Source of the DNA: Chryseobacterium hagamense
Lineage (GTDB): Bacteria > Bacteroidota > Bacteroidia > Flavobacteriales > Weeksellaceae
Direction: 5' to 3'
Length of the DNA: 64,000 bases
Assembly: GCF_007991455.1 (NCBI RefSeq)
Contig: NZ_BJYJ01000015.1
Span: 1 to 64,000, forward strand
A model generated the notes under the pieces. It made no database searches, was not told the DNA's origin, and worked only from the letters and a program-made list of their open reading frames with translations. Position numbers and translations under genes: made by a program. Below, one piece after another: positions 52,629 to 61,335 of this stretch (within the stretch, counting starts at the first letter, position 1; each line of letters opens with the position of its first letter).

Positions 52629-54401
52629 TCAAATAATCGTCTTCCTGCTGCTTAGCAGATTGTCCGGATCCCGGCTATAGGTTTCTTTTATTTTTTTCAG
52701 CAGTTCATAACTTTCCTGGAAATATACGGAGGTCGGGATGCTGTCGTCTTTGAAACTGATGAAGGCGCCGTATGTGGCCGGGATGTCGTAATTCCGGCAG
52801 GCCTCCAGCCAGTCGAGCGCACGGTTGACATAAGGCTGTACTTTGGGGTTTTCAACGCCGTCGTTGTCCCACCACGCCTGATACTGGATGGTGTAAAAAC
52901 ATTTTTTATAGGCAAAAGAACTCCCCTGCGGAAACCGGTTGGCCTCAAAATCGTAATCCCGGTAGTAGGCGCCGGTGATCGCTCCCAGAGTGAAATAGGT
53001 ATTCATTCCCTGATACTCCCCTTCCGTAACCAAAAGGTCTGACTCCAGACTTTCGATCAGTTGAATTCTCCTATGCAGGGCAAGCTCCCCGTCATCGGTA
53101 ACCGTAGCCAGCCTTGACGTAATTTTATGCGGGGCCGGCTTATCGATTTCAGGGGGAATCGCCTGGTAATGGGGCGGCAGGAAATCCGTATCATACAATG
53201 CTTCCAGAAGCGGATGCTCATTCTGCGCGGTATCCCATTTCACAATCCGGTCCCACGCCGAAAATGTGCTCCACTCCCGGCGGTTGGGATCAGGCACGGC
53301 AGTAAGCTTACCGGAACTGTTGGAAACATTATTGGAAAGGACGGCCTCGACGCTGTCTTCGAAATTCACGTTGTACTGTCCGAACTCATTCTCCGGAAAC
53401 CATTGCCTTTCAATGATATTTTTCAGGCTGGCTTCAAATTCCTGCTGGGTGTGGAAGTCCTTTTTACTTCCCATATAATAGCCGTAGAAATAGCAGTCAT
53501 GCAACGACTTCTCTACAGGCGTTGTATCTTCTGCATCTTTATATTTAGCCACTACTTTAAGATTGGTACCGAGCAAATCAGGGTTTTCATTATACCCGAT
53601 CAGCTCTTCCCAACGTTGAAGGATATCGACGGCGGGCGGGATATCCTGGCCGAATTTCTGCTCCCAGGCCACGGTAAATTTAGTTGTAAAATCAGGCAGG
53701 GTAAACGTTTTATAAATGAGTCCGGTAATAATCCCGTAGCTCATCCCGCCCCCGCCGCGCAACGCCCACAAAATCTGTCGGTCCTCGTCGTTGAGATCCG
53801 GAACCGCCCGGCCTTTATATTCAGGAATAAGTTTGTTGTCAATGATCGTCCGGTACGAGCCGTCGCCCAGCACAATAGTTACCCCGGCAAGGCTTTCGCA
53901 TCCCATTCCTTTTTGGCGCGTCCACGGTCCCCATCCTCCCCCGAAGGTGAATCCCGCAATGCGCACCGAGTAGCAGGTACCGTGGGGCAATCCTACCTTC
54001 CTGGCATTCATCTGTTTGATCAGGTCGATGAACATGATCCCGGGCTGGATGGTTGCATAATTGAGGTCTGCTTCAATATCCACCGTGGTCATTTTTGAAA
54101 GGTCTATGACCAGGGCATCGGTTGCCGAACACTCCCCCTCATGGTCATGACCGCCGGATCGGACTCTCAAAGGTCCGGTATAATTATACTGTCTGATGCA
54201 TTTCATCACGTCCGACACCTGTTCGGTATTGGTACAGAACACCATAGCCGCCGGCCGGAACTGATAGTAGGTATTGAATATCTGTCTTTTGTCGTTGTAT
54301 TCTTCGTTTGTCGAAGGGGAATCAAACAATATGTCAGGCCTGTTGTCCTGCGGAAGGTATTCTTTTAAGATCCCGATGATGTCAGGAAGGGTTGTTGTCA
54401 T
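52629..54401 (-). CDS. FAD-linked oxidase of the berberine-bridge type
   Basis: 590 residues. FAD-binding PCMH domain: RVRSGGHDHEG contains the histidine and HGTCYSVRIAGFTFGGGWG the cysteine that carry FAD in two covalent bonds in BBE-like enzymes. TIQPGIMFIDLIKQMNARKVGLPHGTC and LWALRGGGGMSYGIITGLIYK are further landmarks. C-terminal BBE motif near FISFKDDSIPTSVYFQESYELLKKIKETYDPDN-type sequence. Oxidises an alcohol, sugar or related substrate with oxygen; substrate unknown. No signal peptide. Single gene. Confidence 0.87.
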   Translation of the reverse strand: MTTTLPDIIGILKEYLPQDNRPDILFDSPSTNEEYNDKRQIFNTYYQFRPAAMVFCTNTEQVSDVMKCIRQYNYTGPLRVRSGGHDHEGECSATDALVIDLSKMTTVDIEADLNYATIQPGIMFIDLIKQMNARKVGLPHGTCYSVRIAGFTFGGGWGPWTRQKGMGCESLAGVTIVLGDGSYRTIIDNKLIPEYKGRAVPDLNDEDRQILWALRGGGGMSYGIITGLIYKTFTLPDFTTKFTVAWEQKFGQDIPPAVDILQRWEELIGYNENPDLLGTNLKVVAKYKDAEDTTPVEKSLHDCYFYGYYMGSKKDFHTQQEFEASLKNIIERQWFPENEFGQYNVNFEDSVEAVLSNNVSNSSGKLTAVPDPNRREWSTFSAWDRIVKWDTAQNEHPLLEALYDTDFLPPHYQAIPPEIDKPAPHKITSRLATVTDDGELALHRRIQLIESLESDLLVTEGEYQGMNTYFTLGAITGAYYRDYDFEANRFPQGSSFAYKKCFYTIQYQAWWDNDGVENPKVQPYVNRALDWLEACRNYDIPATYGAFISFKDDSIPTSVYFQESYELLKKIKETYSRDPDNLLSSRKTII

Positions 54402-55304
54402 GGAATAATGGTTTTGGTTATTGGTTTAGATGAATCAAATATAAGCGGATTCATACCAACTTTATTAAGTATTTTCACGGGTTTTTATTTTGAAGCGGTC
54501 TTCCGGTTCCTTTTTCAAATCCTTCAATTCACCGCCAGGTCGAGCTTTATGTACATGAAAAAATCCGGAAAATGGGGATACGTTAAAATAAAGTGATCAG
54601 GCTGTGAGATATTTACATATATTCAGATAAACGGAAATCGCTGAATATACCGAACAAACCAATACAAACCTCTCATGAAAAACCTGACAAAACCATCAAA
54701 AAAAGCTTACCAAAAAAAATATGAAAACAATTGTTGCAGGTAATGGTCCGGATTGATCACATCCGCTGTGTATACCTAAGCAGTGTGAGACTTTGGATGC
54801 CAACTGTGATGCCCATAGCTGCCCTCCTGTATTTCCTGACCCGGTATAGGAGATGATAATAGAAATCAGCCACCGAACCATCGAATTTCTCAAAATATAG
54901 CATTCCCTGAAAAATCTTCGATTTTTTAATCTGATGTGATCTAAAATATGCGCAATATTTTAATCTAAAATCTTATATGCCTAATGTGTCAAAAAACTTT
55001 TGTGACTTTTGTGGTTAAATTTAGTGTTTGCTTATTTAACGCAAAGTCCGCAAAGGTTTTCTTTGACTACTAATTGTTTTTAAGTTCGCAAAGGCGTTTC
55101 ACTCAGCTAAGATCTCAAAGGATAATTTCTCCCACAGATTGAACAGATTTTCACAGATCATCCTACGTGGCTTCAAGAGCCTCCTTTAGGTCAATCGATT
55201 TTCAGGATTGTGATGTCAGACGTTTTAAACTCAAAAATACCGGAGAAGAATTCACTTAAAAAATCTGATGAATCCATCAGGAATTAAAACGCTATGCTGA
55301 ATCC
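54402..55304. other. Gene-poor region with decayed elements
   Basis: About 900 bases. Contains the bacteriocin-like remnant (54675-54849). At 55028-55120 a run of GCAAAG words (ACGCAAAGTCCGCAAAGG, TTCGCAAAGGCG) and at 55130-55165 CACAGATTGAACAGATTTTCACAGAT, both typical of Bacteroidota intergenic repeats. Confidence 0.55.
54675..54849 (+). pseudogene. Decayed bacteriocin-like leader peptide gene
   Basis: Begins MKNLTKPSKKAYQK and, after removing one A from the 8-base A run ending at 54719, continues NMKTIVAGNGPD, a TGA stop (54754-54756), then SHPLCIPKQCETLDANCDAHS and CPPVFPDPV with a stop at 54847. The MKNL.K start, the I.AGN double-glycine-like site and the Cys-rich tail match the small bacteriocin-like peptides of Chryseobacterium. 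Frameshift and stop make it inactive, unless the frameshift is a sequencing error. Confidence 0.6.
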
Positions 55305-55706
55305 TTAACCGGCATTACCTTTTCTCTCAATCAGATCCCATAAATTACCGTATAAATCAGTAAACACGGCCACGGTTCCGTAGGATTCAGCAACCGGCTC
55401 ACGGACAAATAAAATCCCCTTCTCCAGCATGGACTGATATGACTGATCAAAGTGATCCGTTTCAAGGAACAGGAACACCCTCCCCCCACTTTGATTGCCA
55501 ACAGCTGCCAATTGTTGCTCATTCGCTGCCTTAGCTAACAGAAGACAGCATCCGGATGAACCGGGAGGCCTGACCAGTACCCACCGTTTGGTTTCAGAAA
55601 GACGGGTATCTTCCACAAGATCAAATCCTAATTTTTGGATGTAAAAAGCAAGGGCTTCATCGTAGTCCCTGACCAGAAGCGAAAGATGAATGATGGATTG
55701 TTTCAT
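55305..55706 (-). CDS. VOC family protein
   Basis: 133 residues with the two beta-alpha-beta halves of the vicinal oxygen chelate fold: SIIHLSLLVRDYDEALAFYIQKLGFDLVED and FLFLETDHFDQSYQSMLEKGILFVREPVAESYGTVAVFTDLYGNLWDLIE. Metal-ligand positions (His8, Glu in FLFLETD and WDLIE) are present. Related proteins act as glyoxalases or resistance proteins; no substrate can be assigned. Single gene. Confidence 0.88.
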   Translation of the reverse strand: MKQSIIHLSLLVRDYDEALAFYIQKLGFDLVEDTRLSETKRWVLVRPPGSSGCCLLLAKAANEQQLAAVGNQSGGRVFLFLETDHFDQSYQSMLEKGILFVREPVAESYGTVAVFTDLYGNLWDLIERKGNAG

Positions 55707-55776
55707 TTTTTAGATCAGTAATAATGGATCAGTAACAAAAGTCGGGGAGAAAAAATTAGTAAGCAAAACCAAAAAG

Positions 55777-55805
55777 AAAGCCTGCAATCTTAAATTGCAG
55801 GCTTT
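55777..55805 (-). terminator. Terminator of the tRNA-Ser gene
   Basis: AAAGCCTGCAAT and ATTGCAGGCTTT pair perfectly around CTTAA, with a CTTTTT tail on the minus strand. Confidence 0.85.
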
Positions 55806-55813
55806 TAAAGCTT

Positions 55814-55901
55814 TGGCGGAGAAAGAGGGATTCGAACCCCCGGACCTGTTACAGTCAACAGTTTTCAAGACTGCCGCAATCGACCACTCTGCCATTTCTC
55901 C
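55814..55901 (-). tRNA. tRNA-Ser (anticodon TGA)
   Basis: On the minus strand the acceptor arm GGAGAAA pairs with TTTCTCC and encoded GCCA follows. The anticodon loop reads CTTGAAA with TGA, within the stem CAGT/ACTG. A long variable arm (class II, as in Ser) and the T arm GGGGGTTCGAATCCC are present. A perfect hairpin terminator lies 9 bases downstream. Confidence 0.95.
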
Positions 55902-55991
55902 CTGAACTCCGGTTGTACCGTCGTTTTCAGTGGTGCAAATATAAAACGTTTTTCTATTTTGGCAAAACAATTTCAAAATAAATTTTAACAA

Positions 55992-56333
55992 ATCGTAATA
56001 ATCGGCTAAAAATCAGGAATATTATTTTTAATCTATACTCCGGATCAAAAGGCTGGGAGAGGGAAGCCGGATGCCTGAAGTCTCTTTTGTCAATCGATCG
56101 ATAACAGTCTCAACTATCGAATGATCCCATTTACACTCTGTGAAGTGCCAACTCTATTTTAAATCCCTGATCATCTTCCTGTTTTCTCATTTGATAAATT
56201 ACTGAAACCACTTAAATACTTGGATTCATGTCATTTTTAAGACATCATCATCTTTTAAAATTAAAAAGAAAACGTGTTCCTTATGGTAAGAAACACGTTT
56301 ATATTTTTAAAGCTTTATCCTGTTAACGTACGG
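55992..56333. other. Intergenic region between tRNA-Ser and trxB
   Basis: A purine-rich repeat copy at 56046-56094 and the trxB terminator at 56270-56300. Nothing else recognisable. Confidence 0.55.
56270..56300 (-). terminator. Terminator of trxB
   Basis: AAACGTGTT and AACACGTTT with inner CTTA/TAAG pairs, one mismatch, loop TGG; A and T tracts on both sides. Confidence 0.85.
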
Positions 56334-57275
56334 TTACCGCAGTTCGGCCAGATACTTTTCTGCATCCATGGCTGCCATACAGCCGCTTCCCGCTGCCGTG
56401 ATCGCCTGTCTGTAGATGTGATCCTGAACGTCGCCTGCTGCGAAAACCCCCGGCAGGTTTGTTTTGGCAGTGCCTTTTTCGGTAGCAATGTATCCGTTTT
56501 CATCCAGATCCACCTGCCCGACGAAAATTTCCGTGTTCGGCTTATGGCCGATGGCGATGAAAATCCCGTGCACATCGATCTTCGACACTTCCTGCGTCTG
56601 GTTGTTGATGACCACTGCTCTTTCCACGAGGTTATTTTCCCCTTCAATCCCGATCAGCTCATGGTGGAACTTCACTTCGATATTCGGAGTATTGTTTACG
56701 CGGTGGATCATCGCTTTGGAAGCCCGGAACTCATCTTTTCTTACCAGCATGGTTACTTTGTTCACCAATTTGGCCAGGTAAGTCGCCTCTTCTGCTGCCG
56801 TATCTCCGGCTCCGACCACCACGACGTCTTTTCCTCTGTAGAAAAATCCGTCACAGGTTGCGCAGGCAGAAACCCCTCCGCCGTTGTATTTTTTCTCGTC
56901 ATCAAGACCCAGGTATTTCGCGGTAGCTCCGGTAGAAATAATCACGGTTCTGGCGAAGATTTCCTTGGTTCCGGCATATAATTTATGGATCCCTCCTACT
57001 TCTTTGGAAAATTCGACTTTGGTGATCATCTCGTAATGCACCTTGGTTTCGAAACGTTCCGCCTGTTTCTGCAGATCCATCATCATTTCAGGACCTGTAA
57101 TTCCCGTCGGATATCCGGGGAAGTTGTCTACTTCCGTTGTGGTGGTTAATTGTCCGCCCGGCTCCAGACCGGTATACAGTTCAGGCTTCAAATCTGCTCT
57201 CGCCGCATAAATAGCGGCTGTAAAGCCGGAAGGTCCGGATCCAACGATCACACAATCTAAAATGTTTTGCTCCAT
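56334..57275 (-). CDS. trxB: Thioredoxin-disulfide reductase
   Basis: 313 residues. FAD-binding GSGPSGFTAAIYAARA near residue 13, the redox-active Cys138-Ala-Thr-Cys141 in SACATCDGFFYRG, the NADPH-binding VVVVGAGDTAAEEATYLA, and the C-terminal FAAGDVQDHIYRQAITAAGSG. Full length for the low-molecular-weight bacterial enzyme. It reduces thioredoxin with NADPH in the cytoplasm. Single gene with its own terminator. Confidence 0.97.
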   Translation of the reverse strand: MEQNILDCVIVGSGPSGFTAAIYAARADLKPELYTGLEPGGQLTTTTEVDNFPGYPTGITGPEMMMDLQKQAERFETKVHYEMITKVEFSKEVGGIHKLYAGTKEIFARTVIISTGATAKYLGLDDEKKYNGGGVSACATCDGFFYRGKDVVVVGAGDTAAEEATYLAKLVNKVTMLVRKDEFRASKAMIHRVNNTPNIEVKFHHELIGIEGENNLVERAVVINNQTQEVSKIDVHGIFIAIGHKPNTEIFVGQVDLDENGYIATEKGTAKTNLPGVFAAGDVQDHIYRQAITAAGSGCMAAMDAEKYLAELR

Positions 57276-57638
57276 AATCTGCTCTTGAAAAAGATTTTAA
57301 AATTTACGTCCGCTAAGTTCGTCATTTTTGACAGGTATTGAAAGTTATTTTAATGATACTTGTCAATATCTGATATGTTGAATGTCGATGAAAAGATGTA
57401 TGGTCAATTGTGAATGATAAATTATGAATTTTCATACTGTTTAAATTGACAAACGAAATGAATTGACCATTCACTACTCACGTTCTAAAAACCATTCCGT
57501 CAGAAATTCTTTCTTAATTTTTGAACCCGTCCGGAGGAGGGGAATTGCGGTTAAGGTTTTGGCAGTTTGTCAACAACAGCGAATTTTCAATCTTCCAATT
57601 GACCAGCGCAGCGGATTGACCATTTACGATTCACCTGC
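57276..57638. other. Intergenic region with TTGACCATT repeats
   Basis: Three related words: GGTCAATTGTGAATG near 57400, GAATTGACCATTCAC near 57460 and GATTGACCATTTACGATTCAC near 57614; the first two are inverted to each other. No gene-like frame; 16 bases after the last word the holA stop codon follows. Confidence 0.5.
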
Positions 57639-58676
57639 TTACACTTTCATCCTGATTTTGTCGACGTTGATGATTTTGTAGACCAGTTCTTTAATCAGTT
57701 CCGCTTCGCTCATGTTGACAGCGCCGAGGCCCTTTCCTTTCATATCGAATTCCCGGAGGATGGAGATGACCCTGGTGGCCTGTTTCAGCGGATAGAGCCT
57801 GGCCGATTCCGCGTAATCTTTGATAAAATACGGATTGACGCCCATCTGGGAGGCAATTGCCTGCGGAGGCTGGCCGGCCATCGTATGGTAAATAATGACG
57901 TTGGAAAAGTAATTGTACAGGCTCGACAACATCATGACAAACGGATTGTTTTTCGGGTTCTTGCCCATAAAATGCGCGATCTTAAAAGCTGCATTCGCAT
58001 TTTTGGTTCCCAGTGCTTTCTGAAGCTCAAAGACATTATACTCTTTGCTGATCCCGATATGCTCCTCTACGATTTTGCCGTCAAGCACTTCGCCGGGCTT
58101 GAGGATAATTTTAAGCTTGTTCAGCTCGTTGGCGATCCGCGAAAGATCGTTTCCTAAATATTCCGCCAGCAGGTGGGAAATGTTCGGGGCCGTTTTAATG
58201 CCAGACCTGAGGCATTCGTCGGCGATCCATTTGGGGAGGTGATTTTCTCTGATGGATTCGCTTAAAAATAACATCCCGGCTTTCTCCAGAGATTTGGTGA
58301 CCTTTTTCCGGCTGTCGAGCTTTTTATGTTTGTGCGCAAAGACAAGGACGGTGGACGGTACCGGATTCTGAATATAGGCTTCCAAAGCATTGCTTTCGCT
58401 TTCCGCCATTCTCAGGTCCTGGGCCTCCTTAATTATAATAACCTGCTTATCCCCCATCATCGGAAACTGCCGGGCCAGCGAAAGGATTTCGTGATACGAA
58501 GTGTCTTTGCCGTAAACGACGGTCTGGTTAAAGGCTTTTTCGTCCTCCGTTAAAAAGTCGTGTTCAAGGGCTTTTACTGCAAGATCGATAAAGTAGGATT
58601 CTTCTCCGTGAAAAAAATAAATCGGTAAAACTTCTTTATTTTTAATATTTTTGAGGATTACATCTAATTCTTTCAT
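57639..58676 (-). CDS. holA: DNA polymerase III subunit delta
   Basis: 345 residues. LPIYFFHGEESYFIDLAVKALEHDFL and VVIIKEAQDLRMAESESNALEAYIQNPVPSTVLVFAHKHKKLDSRKK, then NDLSRIANELNKLKI, are the delta-subunit pattern; C-terminal helices with NPYFIKDYAESARLYP complete the protein. It opens the sliding clamp as part of the clamp loader. Divergent from the next gene, whose start is 7 bases away. Confidence 0.93.
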   Translation of the reverse strand: MKELDVILKNIKNKEVLPIYFFHGEESYFIDLAVKALEHDFLTEDEKAFNQTVVYGKDTSYHEILSLARQFPMMGDKQVIIIKEAQDLRMAESESNALEAYIQNPVPSTVLVFAHKHKKLDSRKKVTKSLEKAGMLFLSESIRENHLPKWIADECLRSGIKTAPNISHLLAEYLGNDLSRIANELNKLKIILKPGEVLDGKIVEEHIGISKEYNVFELQKALGTKNANAAFKIAHFMGKNPKNNPFVMMLSSLYNYFSNVIIYHTMAGQPPQAIASQMGVNPYFIKDYAESARLYPLKQATRVISILREFDMKGKGLGAVNMSEAELIKELVYKIINVDKIRMKV

Positions 58677-58683
58677 CTTATAA

Positions 58684-59115
58684 ATGGAACTTCCAAAACT
58701 GAACTTTCAGGAAACTTTTGATTTTAAATTCAAAAAAGACAAAGATAAGTTTTTTATTTATGATCTTATCCGCAAAAGCTATCTTTTGCTTACGCCTGAG
58801 GAATGGGTCCGGCAGCATTGGGTCCATTATTATCTTACGGTAAAATCCTACTCCGTCTCCGCCCTGGTTACCGAAAAAAAGATTGTCCTGAACGGGCTCA
58901 CGAAAAGAATCGATCTCCTGGTTACCGAAAAGGCGCAGCCTAAGATTTTAATCGAATGCAAGGCGCCGCAGATCAAATTAACGGAAAAGACTTTTGAACA
59001 GACGGCCCGTTATAACTCGATTATCGGTGCGGGAGAGATTGTCCTGACGAACGGGCTGCAGCACATTCATGCGTACTTTGAAAATGAGCAATATGTCTTT
59101 TATAAGCCTGAGTAA
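58684..59115 (+). CDS. Type I restriction HsdR N-terminal-like domain protein
   Basis: 143 residues. LTPEEWVRQHWVHYYL, then GLTKRIDLLVTEKAQPKILIECKAPQ with Asp77, Glu91 and Lys93 in the PD-(D/E)XK spacing (PF13588-like). Such short solitary domains are common next to holA in Flavobacteriia and are not part of a restriction system here. The nuclease activity is likely by motif, the role unknown. Confidence 0.85.
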   Translation: MELPKLNFQETFDFKFKKDKDKFFIYDLIRKSYLLLTPEEWVRQHWVHYYLTVKSYSVSALVTEKKIVLNGLTKRIDLLVTEKAQPKILIECKAPQIKLTEKTFEQTARYNSIIGAGEIVLTNGLQHIHAYFENEQYVFYKPE

Positions 59116-59136
59116 CCGTTGAAACATTCCAGAATC

Positions 59137-59472
59137 ATGAATCATAAGATATTAGAAAAATATGGCTTGACCATGCAAAAATCACCTGAAAGATTTCATG
59201 GAATTATTTCCGGAGACCCCATTGCTAATTACATCTTCTTTTTCAGGCATCCGTATGATATTGATGATTTTGTCTCTGATATTAATCTTGCCCTGGCAGG
59301 ACGCTTTTCAGACATAGAAGATCAGGATTACAGCAGCGGGCTGGGAAGCTATTGGTTTGCGGAAATAACACCAACCTATTTTGAATTGTGGCAGGAAGGT
59401 CATGCTAAAAAACTGATTCCATTAGAAGACTGGAAAAAAATACTGCTTTCCTGGAAAGAATGTGTCGAATAG
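59137..59472 (+). CDS. Small conserved protein of unknown function
   Basis: Starting at the ATG at 59137 (MNHKILEKYGL) rather than a TTG 18 bases earlier. 111 residues. RFHGIISGDPIANYIFFFRHPYDIDDFVSDINLALAGRFSDIEDQD and SSGLGSYWFAEITPTYFELW suggest an alpha/beta fold. Family not recognised. Directly after the HsdR-like gene, so likely co-transcribed. Confidence 0.6.
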   Translation: MNHKILEKYGLTMQKSPERFHGIISGDPIANYIFFFRHPYDIDDFVSDINLALAGRFSDIEDQDYSSGLGSYWFAEITPTYFELWQEGHAKKLIPLEDWKKILLSWKECVE

Positions 59473-59859
59473 AGAAATTCCATGCCATACCTTTGCCATC
59501 GGGCTGCCCCTAAGGCCGGTATAAGCCATGTCTTTTAGCCTGGTTGGTGTACCTTTTTTATTTCGGGTTTACTCTTGCAATGATATGATAGGGCTTTGCC
59601 CTATTCTGTTTTAAGTCGCCCCGCTATTGGGGCTTGATGGGTATGTTTAATTTTTTACAGGGTTTTGAAATTTTTGTCCGGATCAAAGAAGGTTTAGGAT
59701 AACAGATTATCATCATAAAATTAATATTCGGTAATTCGTACCGGAGCACGGTTTTTGTATTGGTGACTACTGCCTAGCCCCGATTGCAGTGGAAATCCTT
59801 TTTTGCAAAAAAAGATTGCAACGGAAAGCGGGAAAAAGCTCCTAAAAAAATTAAATTTT
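59473..59859. other. Gene-free region with REP-like hairpins
   Basis: Short palindromes ATAGGGC/GCCCTAT (59588-59604) and GCCCC/GGGGC (59618-59633), followed by AT-rich promoter-like sequence before the next gene. Nothing else seen. Confidence 0.55.
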
Positions 59860-60603
59860 ATGACCAAATCTATCTTATTGGGTGCAGCTTTGCTGACCTC
59901 GGCGACTGTATTCAGCCAGAACCTTAAACCCGTTGCGTATCAGGACGGAACCCAGAAACTGAATGGCCTTGTCACCTCCAACGCCGGAAAGAAGCTTCCC
60001 GGCGTACTTGTTTTACCTGCCTGGAAAGGCATTGACGATGAAGCGAAGAACGCCGCCGCCGATCTTGAGAAACAAGGGTATGTTGCTTTTGTGGCTGATA
60101 TTTACGGGGAAGGGAATATTCCTGCCGATAATACCGCCGCGGCAAAAGCTTCCGGCTATTACAAGAAAAACTATGAAGCTTACCAGAAAAGAATCATGCT
60201 CGCTCTGGAACAGCTAAAGAAAAACGGCGCGATGCCGGACCGGATTGCCGTGATCGGCTATTGCTTCGGGGGAACGGGTGCCCTAGAATCGGCCAGGGGA
60301 AAAATGCCGGTTGCCGGTGTGGTTTCCATCCACGGGAGCATCGGAAAGGACCAGGCGAGGCCCAACGGACCCATTTCAACAAAAATCCTGGTGGAGAATC
60401 CTGCAGACGACCAAAGCGTAACGCCTGAAGATTACAACAACCTGATCAAAGAGATGAACGACGGCAATGCCGACTGGCAGATTATTACCTATGCACATTC
60501 CAAACATACGTTTACCGATCCGAAATCACCTGACTATAATCCCGTAATGGCGAAAAGAGCCTGGAACCATACGCTGATGTTTCTGAAGGAAATCCTGAAA
60601 TAA
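59860..60603 (+). CDS. Exported dienelactone-hydrolase family protein
   Basis: Start at the ATG at 59860, which begins a proper signal peptide (MTKSILLGAALLTSATVFSQ); the frame is open further up without meaning. 247 residues. Alpha/beta hydrolase with the nucleophile Cys in IGYCFGGTGALE, as in dienelactone hydrolases, followed by SIHGS and the catalytic His in YAHSKHTFTDP. Likely acts in the periplasm on an ester or lactone; substrate unknown. Confidence 0.87.
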   Translation: MTKSILLGAALLTSATVFSQNLKPVAYQDGTQKLNGLVTSNAGKKLPGVLVLPAWKGIDDEAKNAAADLEKQGYVAFVADIYGEGNIPADNTAAAKASGYYKKNYEAYQKRIMLALEQLKKNGAMPDRIAVIGYCFGGTGALESARGKMPVAGVVSIHGSIGKDQARPNGPISTKILVENPADDQSVTPEDYNNLIKEMNDGNADWQIITYAHSKHTFTDPKSPDYNPVMAKRAWNHTLMFLKEILK

Positions 60604-60690
60604 TGTAGCAATGTAATAATGAAAACAGTATAGCAATGTACCGATAGGGAGGAACTGCATTGTTATACTGCTACATTATCAGATGGTTAG
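60604..60690. repeat. Hairpin repeat with TAATGTAGCA arms
   Basis: Outer arms TAATGTAGCA/TGCTACATTA (60601-60610 and 60669-60678) and inner arms CAGTATAGCAATGTA/TGCATTGTTATACTG. Related hairpins lie at about 61146-61235 and 61275-61335. May end the transcripts of both convergent genes. Confidence 0.55.
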
Positions 60691-60693
60691 ATT

Positions 60694-61074
60694 TTATGGT
60701 TTTGCTTCCAGTTCTACCTTGTACTCCTTTGGAGAATATTTGGTGAGGGAACCGGTCGCAGCGTCAATTCCTACACCGATGACTCCCCCTAATAAAATAT
60801 TAACGAGGGTAACCGGATTGAATGTTTTTGTAAGTTTTACCTCCTTGTTGTTGAAACCTTCTTTTTCGAAAGTCACCATCTGCCTGCTTAAAGATCTTGG
60901 AATTTCTGCCGTGCATGGCGTGGTGCATTTTTCGATCCCTTTATGGATTACTTTAGCACCTTCCGGAGTGGAATTAAAGGTGATTTTGTCTTTTGTTCCG
61001 GTAATAATGGTTGCGCATGAAGTCACAGATAAGGTCACACCCTATAAAAGGGCTGCTGATAATTTGTTTCTCAT
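60694..61074 (-). pseudogene. PEGA-like lipoprotein gene with a stop in the signal peptide
   Basis: From the ATG at 61074 it reads MRNKLSAALL, a TAG (61042-61044), then GVTLSVTSCATIITGTKDKI. Without the stop this is a standard lipoprotein signal with Cys about residue 19. The rest (ITFNSTPEGAKVIHKGIEKCTTPCTAEIPRSLSRQ, NPVTLVNILLGGVIGVGIDAATGS) is a PEGA-type domain with a glycine-rich membrane segment, as in proteins of the YidQ/CtpA-like group. A GTG at 61038 could give a shortened, unlipidated product. Confidence 0.65.
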
Positions 61075-61145
61075 AGTTTACGTTTTCTGATCTTAAAAAT
61101 TTCTGCGAACATACGGAATTTGCAACAAAGAAACAATGTCGCTTT

Positions 61146-61335
61146 TTAATAATGTAATAATATAACGGTATAGCCATGCAGCAATCCTGAGGAACTGTAT
61201 TGTTACCCTGTTACATCATCAAATGGTTACCCTGTTAAAGTATTAGATGATTATATGATCTTAATATTGGAATAAAAACAGTGTAGCAATTATCGGAGAA
61301 ATTAATTGTTACACTGTTACATTATATCATCAGTC
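61146..61335. repeat. Two more hairpin repeats of the TAATGTAGCA type
   Basis: A degenerate copy at about 61146-61235 and a better one at 61275-61335 with arms CAGTGTAGCAATTA and TAATTGTTACACTG. They occupy the gap before the cupin gene. Confidence 0.5.

Noticed and set aside
53127..54098. 323-codon plus-strand frame
   Set aside because: It lies entirely antisense to the FAD-linked oxidase, whose motifs are clear; its translation has no family features.
55710..55991. 93-codon minus-strand frame
   Set aside because: It runs through the tRNA-Ser gene and its terminator, so it cannot be a real protein gene.
56274..56981. 235-codon plus-strand frame
   Set aside because: Antisense to trxB; a by-product of codon bias in that gene.
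58684..59115. Type I restriction system
   Set aside because: Only an HsdR-N-like domain is present, with no HsdM, HsdS or motor domain nearby.
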